This document shows positions 6,016 through 9,644 of a stretch of 9,644 bases of DNA, piece after piece (position 1 is the stretch's first letter; each line of letters begins with the position of its first letter). The translations under genes were made by a program, and so were the position numbers. The stretch comes from JAAUQA01 sp036351435 (GTDB lineage Bacteria; Pseudomonadota; Gammaproteobacteria; Competibacterales; Competibacteraceae). A model generated the notes under the pieces. That model was given only the letters and a program-made list of their open reading frames with translations. It made no database searches and had not been told where the DNA came from. The DNA lies in the NCBI GenBank assembly GCA_036351435.1, contig JAZBPA010000245.1:1-9644 (forward strand). Direction: 5' to 3'.

Positions 6016-7020
6016 ATGGTTGTTCCGGCAACGATGCGGGCCATGGTGCTCGAAGCCCCTCGACAGCCATTGCGTGACCTGGAATTGCCGGTACCACAGC
6101 CGAATTCCGACCAAGTCTTGGTCCGAGTACAGGCGTGCGGGGTGTGCCGAACGGATTTACACGTGCTGGACGGCGAGCTCACCCAACCCAAATTGCCCTT
6201 GATATTGGGTCATGAGATCGTCGGTACAGTCGTTAAATTGGGCAAAGACGTCAGTCGGTTTCGGCTCGGCGACCGGGTCGGCATTCCTTGGTTAGGTTAT
6301 ACCTGCGACGTTTGCCGGTACTGTCGCAAAAATCAGGAAAATCTCTGCGAACAAGCGCGTTTCACGGGCTACACGCTGGACGGTGGTTACGCCGAATACA
6401 CTGTCGCTGACCAAAGATACTGCTTTCAGCTACCGGCTTATTACGGTGATGCCGAAGCAGCGCCGTTACTTTGCGCCGGGCTGATTGGTTACCGTACCTA
6501 TCGTTTGGCCGGCGAGCATATTGAGCATTTAGGCATTTACGGCTTCGGTGCTGCTGCGCATATCATTGCGCAAGTAGCCGTGCATCAAGGCATCAAGATT
6601 TATGCATTCACTAAACCGGGTGACCAAGAAGGACAATCATTCGCGCGCCGCCTAGGTGCCATTTGGGCAGGCGATGCTGGAGCAACTCCACCGGTGGAAT
6701 TAGATGCCGCAATGATCTTCGCTCCGGTCGGTGACTTAGTTGTTGACGCGTTGCGGGTGACGGCCAAAGGTGGCGTGGTAGTCAGCGGTGGTATTCACAT
6801 GAGCGATATTCCAAGCTTTCCCTATAGCCTGCTATGGGAAGAACGGGTGATCCGCTCGGTGGCTAACCTGACCCGCCAAGATGGCGAGGAATTTCTCACC
6901 GTCGCCCCGCAAGTGCCGGTCACTACTGAGGTTACGCGGTTTCCCTTGCAACAGGCCAATGATGCCCTGCAATGTCTGCGGGACGGCCAAATCGAAGGCG
7001 CCGCAGTGTTGATGATGTGA
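6016..7020 (+). CDS. Zinc-dependent alcohol dehydrogenase (medium-chain family)
   Basis: This is likely a cytoplasmic NAD(P)-dependent oxidoreductase interconverting an alcohol and an aldehyde; the substrate cannot be read from sequence. The 334-residue product has the GroES-like domain first, with catalytic-zinc ligands Cys44 (CGVCRTDLH), His66 (GHE) and probably Cys153 (LLCAGL). Structural-zinc cysteines are 97, 100, 103 and 111 (CDVCRYC then ENLC). The Rossmann segment is IYGFGAAAH (174-182), a GxGxxA variant of the usual GxGxxG. The stretch GYTLDGGYAEYTVAD (118-132) is typical of the class. Start 6016 is supported by GGAGGA at 6003-6008, seven bases away; an internal ATG at 6034 is less likely. 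It lies 48 bases after fis with no obvious promoter or terminator between, so co-transcription is possible. It resembles the CAD2/AdhP-like branch, but I give no symbol. Confidence 0.9.
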   Translation: MVVPATMRAMVLEAPRQPLRDLELPVPQPNSDQVLVRVQACGVCRTDLHVLDGELTQPKLPLILGHEIVGTVVKLGKDVSRFRLGDRVGIPWLGYTCDVCRYCRKNQENLCEQARFTGYTLDGGYAEYTVADQRYCFQLPAYYGDAEAAPLLCAGLIGYRTYRLAGEHIEHLGIYGFGAAAHIIAQVAVHQGIKIYAFTKPGDQEGQSFARRLGAIWAGDAGATPPVELDAAMIFAPVGDLVVDALRVTAKGGVVVSGGIHMSDIPSFPYSLLWEERVIRSVANLTRQDGEEFLTVAPQVPVTTEVTRFPLQQANDALQCLRDGQIEGAAVLMM

Positions 7021-7201
7021 AATCTGCTAAACGGCACAGCCAACGCTGCATTGTGTGACAAACACATCTCCAACTGACAGCAGCATAGTCGTCTGCGCTA
7101 TGCCTTGCTAAGCTTAACGGATCGAATAGCCCATCTGACTGATCGGACAGCGACGGTGATGGCTAGCAAACCACACACTATACCGACTCGAAGGAGCCAT
7201 T

Positions 7202-7759
7202 ATGTCCTCTGCTGATTCAACCTCTTCTGCGGCAACTGCCGGATCTCAACCTGGGTTTATGGGGCGGTTTCTACGACGTGAATTTCCCTACATACTCCTG
7301 ATAATGCTGGCGTTGCTTGGCATTGCTTATACTGATATAGCCCCGACTCATTCAGGCATGTATTGGCAAGTGCTCGCGCTAGTGTACGGGGTATTAGCCG
7401 TCTTTACCGATTGGAGCCAGGCATCAGCCAGGGTTGGTGGGCGCGTGCGGCTGATTTGGACTCAGATTCTGCACTGGGGAGCCTTTTTTGCGACTATGCG
7501 GTTGGTGTTTCTACCGGTTATGCAGGAAAATCTGAACAGCGATGTGACCGGCTTGGTCTTGCTGTTTTTGTTGACCCTCAGCACGTTTCTGGCTGGAATC
7601 TACATCAACTTACGGCTCTGCGTCGTCGCTGTGTTTCTCGGAGTGGGCACCGTGTCCATTGCCTTATTGGACCAGGCTAGCCTCATGATGACGATGTTGG
7701 GGGCCCTCGCCGTGGTTGGGCTGATGCTATGGACTCGCTACAAATCCGGGCTGGAATAA
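7202..7759 (+). CDS. Unrecognised multi-spanning membrane protein
   Basis: I do not recognise a named family. The 185-residue product starts with a Ser/Ala/Thr-rich, poorly conserved-looking tail (1-17), then a basic patch GRFLRREF (21-28). Five or six hydrophobic segments follow, at about 29-45, 55-70, 90-107, 116-135, 138-156 and 160-177. The middle has a WTQILHWGAFFATMRLVFLP stretch (86-105), and a basic RYKSGLE end follows the last segment. By the positive-inside pattern the N-terminus is probably cytoplasmic. AAGGAG at 7191-7196, five bases before the ATG, strongly supports the start. A 181-base gap separates it from the alcohol dehydrogenase gene. It converges with another small membrane protein gene across a hairpin. 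It has no enzyme motif, so no function is proposed. Confidence 0.8.
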   Translation: MSSADSTSSAATAGSQPGFMGRFLRREFPYILLIMLALLGIAYTDIAPTHSGMYWQVLALVYGVLAVFTDWSQASARVGGRVRLIWTQILHWGAFFATMRLVFLPVMQENLNSDVTGLVLLFLLTLSTFLAGIYINLRLCVVAVFLGVGTVSIALLDQASLMMTMLGALAVVGLMLWTRYKSGLE

Positions 7760-7771
7760 TGCTAATACATC

Positions 7772-7797
7772 GGTTCCCGCGCTGCTGCGTGGGAACC
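7772..7797. terminator. 11-bp hairpin between convergent genes, possible two-way terminator
   Basis: GGTTCCCGCGC (7772-7782) pairs with GCGTGGGAACC (7787-7797) around a TGCT loop: ten Watson-Crick pairs and one G-U. It fills most of the 40-base gap between the stops at 7759 (+) and 7800 (-). On the plus strand the pyrimidine-rich TTTTCTTTCTTC comes only after another 11 bases, and no U-run follows on the minus strand, so the shape is not fully canonical. Confidence 0.55.
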
Positions 7798-7799
7798 CA

Positions 7800-8414
7800 T
7801 TAACCGGGTTTTCTTTCTTCAGGAGCGATTGTGGGGGAACGAAAGAAAACTTTGTATAACATACCTTTGCCAAGCAGCCGGCTGATCTCCCGCAGTGAAA
7901 AAAACAAACCGAAGATCAACAATAACGCCATTTGATGCGCCGCAATTCCTGCGCCGGACAACCTCAAGAGTAATTCAGCAGGCTGGTGCCCATTCCATAA
8001 TTCGAATACCAAGTGCTCAAGCATATTGTAGACATCAACCACCACAGTGGTCAGGATGGTTTTATAGAGCACCGCCAGAATCAATGGTTTATGGGAATAC
8101 CGGTTAGCAATTGATGATCGCTCAAACAAGACAACGACTTTGCCCAGCGTCATCGCCCCGAACAACGCGACGACGTAGCCATACCCTAAATAATTTATGC
8201 CGTACTGTTGGAGTATTAACCCCTTGGAAGTCGCCATAATGACAAAGCAAACTGCCAAATAGGCGATTACAATCCATACTTCAATTGTCTCACGAATCAG
8301 AAATTCTTTTAATGAGGCTTTATCCTTAATCCAGTCCGGCAAGGGCCGGTTCCCAAACTTAGCTGCTAGCCACCGTCGGGTAGCTTTGTTTAATTTGCTT
8401 AATGCACTCAACAC
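7800..8414 (-). CDS. Unrecognised four-helix membrane protein
   Basis: I do not recognise a family. The 204-residue product has a basic amphipathic N-terminus (1-40, rich in Lys and Arg with PLPDWIKDKASLKEF), then four likely membrane spans at about 45-62, 75-97, 111-130 and 155-173, and a basic, proline-containing tail. Charged or polar residues lie within or near the spans: Glu42 and Glu45 before the first, Asp127, Glu133 and His134 (VVDVYNMLEHLVFELW) after the third, and His160 in the fourth. The start is GTG at 8414, the only usable start before an in-frame stop upstream apart from TTG at the second codon. No clear Shine-Dalgarno was found, so the start is uncertain. It is divergent from the acetolactate decarboxylase gene, 75 bases away, and convergent with another membrane protein gene. 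Confidence 0.75.
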   Translation of the reverse strand: MLSALSKLNKATRRWLAAKFGNRPLPDWIKDKASLKEFLIRETIEVWIVIAYLAVCFVIMATSKGLILQQYGINYLGYGYVVALFGAMTLGKVVVLFERSSIANRYSHKPLILAVLYKTILTTVVVDVYNMLEHLVFELWNGHQPAELLLRLSGAGIAAHQMALLLIFGLFFSLREISRLLGKGMLYKVFFRSPTIAPEERKPG

Positions 8415-8489
8415 ACTGACACAGCCCCACGAATTGTTATTTGTAACTCAATAAAGCATAGCCACCTCACAGTCGGAGAATGATTAATC

Positions 8490-9278
8490 ATGAAAAAGTT
8501 GTCGTCCTGGATCATCTTAGCTGCTGGTTTGTTATGCGGCCATTGGGCTACGGCGGATGATTCGCCGACTGACGCGGTATTCCAATACTCCACCATTAAT
8601 GCACTGCTTGACGGGTTGTATGACGGTGACTTAACCATCAAGCACCTGTCAGACTACGGCAATATGGGGTTAGGAACGGTCAATGGTGTCGACGGTGAAT
8701 TGATTGTTTTAGACGGCGAATTCTATCACGTCAAGGCGGACGGTCACGCCTACCCACTCACTCCCGAACGCGAAACACCCTTTGCGGTAGTCAAATACTT
8801 CACCACCGATCACAGCGAACCATTACCGGCAAAGCTGGATTATGCAGCGCTGCAAAAACACTTGGATAAGGGGATCAAGACACCTAACTTTTTCCAGGCT
8901 ATCCGCATCGACGGCACCTTTTCATTCCTCAAAGTACGCAGTATACCCAAGCAGAGCAAACCCTATCGCCCGTTGGCAGAAGTCGTCCATGACGATCAAG
9001 TGACTTTTGATTATGAGAATGCCAAGGGTTCGCTGATCGGCTTCCGTACTCCTGAGTATATGAAGGGTTTGAACGTGCCCGGTTATCACTTTCATTTTCT
9101 CAGCGAAAACCGCAAGTTCGGTGGTCATGTATTGGCTCTGGTTACTACGGGGGGTACGATCCAATTCGACGAAGCGGCCAGTTTTCAGATGGCATTGCCG
9201 GAGGTGGAAGCATTTGCCGAACTCAATCTAGGTGCTTCGCGGAAGAAGGAACTGGATAAAGTCGAGAAGGGGCAATAG
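8490..9278 (+). CDS. budA: Alpha-acetolactate decarboxylase with N-terminal signal peptide
   Basis: The enzyme decarboxylates (S)-2-acetolactate to (R)-acetoin, a step of the butanediol pathway that removes acetolactate and consumes acid. The 262-residue product carries the metal site of the family: His200 and His202 in GYHFHFLSENRKFGGHVL and His213 as the third ligand. Glu70 (in VNGVDGELIVLDGEFY) and Arg186 (GFRTPEYM) are the expected substrate-site residues. Residues 1-22 form a typical signal peptide: MKK, hydrophobic core SWIILAAGLLCG, and cleavage near ATA/DD. The mature enzyme is therefore predicted to be periplasmic or secreted. Cys16 lies in the hydrophobic core but without a convincing lipobox. 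GGAGAA at 8475-8480 lies nine bases before the ATG. No acetolactate synthase or butanediol dehydrogenase gene is adjacent; the zinc alcohol dehydrogenase is 1.5 kb away and separated by other genes. Confidence 0.93.
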   Translation: MKKLSSWIILAAGLLCGHWATADDSPTDAVFQYSTINALLDGLYDGDLTIKHLSDYGNMGLGTVNGVDGELIVLDGEFYHVKADGHAYPLTPERETPFAVVKYFTTDHSEPLPAKLDYAALQKHLDKGIKTPNFFQAIRIDGTFSFLKVRSIPKQSKPYRPLAEVVHDDQVTFDYENAKGSLIGFRTPEYMKGLNVPGYHFHFLSENRKFGGHVLALVTTGGTIQFDEAASFQMALPEVEAFAELNLGASRKKELDKVEKGQ

Positions 9279-9313
9279 GATGCAGTGATAGAGGATCCGC
9301 ATCGCTATAGCAT

Positions 9314-9643
9314 TTAGCCAGCTCCATTGTTACGAACCACTTCTAATAGCGCTGCGGTTCCTAGATTATCATTAGTGTCCAGGGCGGCTACTTTTTCGAG
9401 CAAAGGAATCGCTTTCCCCGCTTCGCCCTGTCGGGCAAACAAATAGGCTTCGCCTTTCAGGCACAGCAGATAAAATCGGACCATCACCATGTGGTGTTCA
9501 TGGTCTTCAAAAAGCCGTGTTTCATTCAGCAAGCGCCAATCGTCGGGCAACCCCAATTTTCGCCCAACGATGTCACGGGTTTTTAGAATGATGTCCAGCG
9601 CTTCCGGGAAACGGTGTTGATAGAAGTAGAAGCGAAATAAAGA
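9314..9643 (-). CDS. Unrecognised helical protein, possibly TPR-like (N-terminus beyond window edge)
   Basis: The frame is open from the right edge to the TAA at 9314-9316, giving the last 109 residues. The TTG at 9556 reads as an internal leucine (GRKLGLPDDW) because coding-like sequence continues upstream of it to the edge. The visible part is helical with repeat-like character. RFYFYQHRFPEALDIILKTRD is followed by a segment RFYLLCLKGEAYLFARQGEAGKAIPLLEKVAALD. This has the small/large alternation and terminal acidic residue of a tetratricopeptide unit (G-AYLFARQGEAGKAIPLLEKVAALD). TPR-like units mediate protein contacts, but no partner can be named. The gene converges on the acetolactate decarboxylase gene with 35 bases between the stops and no clear terminator hairpin. 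Confidence 0.65.
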   Translation of the reverse strand, partial: SLFRFYFYQHRFPEALDIILKTRDIVGRKLGLPDDWRLLNETRLFEDHEHHMVMVRFYLLCLKGEAYLFARQGEAGKAIPLLEKVAALDTNDNLGTAALLEVVRNNGAG

Positions 9644-9644
9644 A

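Noticed and set aside
7052..7066. TGTGT-N5-ACACA palindrome after the dehydrogenase stop
   Set aside because: It resembles an operator in form but matches no specific regulator consensus, and 5-base half sites occur often by chance.
7083..7103. GCATAG / CTATGC inverted repeat downstream of the alcohol dehydrogenase gene
   Set aside because: Only six pairs with a nine-base loop and no T-run after it; too weak to call a terminator.
8408..8641. Minus-strand open frame overlapping the start of the acetolactate decarboxylase gene
   Set aside because: It is antisense to the signal-peptide region of a well-supported gene and has no recognisable features.
9280..9313. Possible hairpin between the acetolactate decarboxylase gene and the right-edge gene
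   Set aside because: Only short, mismatched pairings (ATGC/GCAT, GATGC/GCATC) can be drawn and no T-run follows.

Overview
The window looks like chromosomal DNA of a gammaproteobacterium. The reasons are a short Fis protein with the GNQTRAAEILGINR-type helix-turn-helix, a glutamine-dependent NAD synthetase, a proteobacterial-style cobalamin riboswitch and a mid-range base composition. The genus cannot be read from the sequence. There are no insertion sequences, CRISPR arrays, tRNAs, rRNAs or phage genes. Most of the window is housekeeping or nutrient uptake, and I found no convincing new multi-gene system.

Layout. Positions 2-964 (+) carry the C-terminal part of NAD synthetase (nadE), cut by the left edge. 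It converges on glutamate racemase (murI, 989-1801, -). The murI upstream region is shared with a divergent transcript. A -35/-10 pair at 1882-1909 leads straight into a cobalamin riboswitch (aptamer about 1917-2079), followed by a long hairpin ending one base before the next start codon. Under this switch lies a tight three-gene ABC importer operon: a periplasmic binding protein (2173-3396), a BtuC/FecCD permease (3396-4496) and an ATPase (4493-5494). The junctions overlap by 1 and 4 bases. The riboswitch makes vitamin B12 or another corrinoid the likely substrate.

A 200-base gap with a TATAAT box and nested inverted repeats precedes fis (5695-5967). It is followed 48 bases later by a zinc-dependent alcohol dehydrogenase (6016-7020), which may be co-transcribed. 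An unrecognised multi-spanning membrane protein (7202-7759, +) converges on a second one (7800-8414, -) across an 11-bp hairpin. A divergent gene at 8490-9278 (+) encodes an exported alpha-acetolactate decarboxylase. The right edge holds the C-terminal 109 residues of an unrecognised helical, possibly TPR-like protein (9314-9643, -).

The clearest functional unit is B12 sensing coupled to B12 import. Points deserving a second look are the mutually exclusive pairings in the riboswitch expression platform, the altered Q-loop and C-terminal extension of the ATPase, the structured leader of fis outside its usual dusB context, and the signal peptide on acetolactate decarboxylase.
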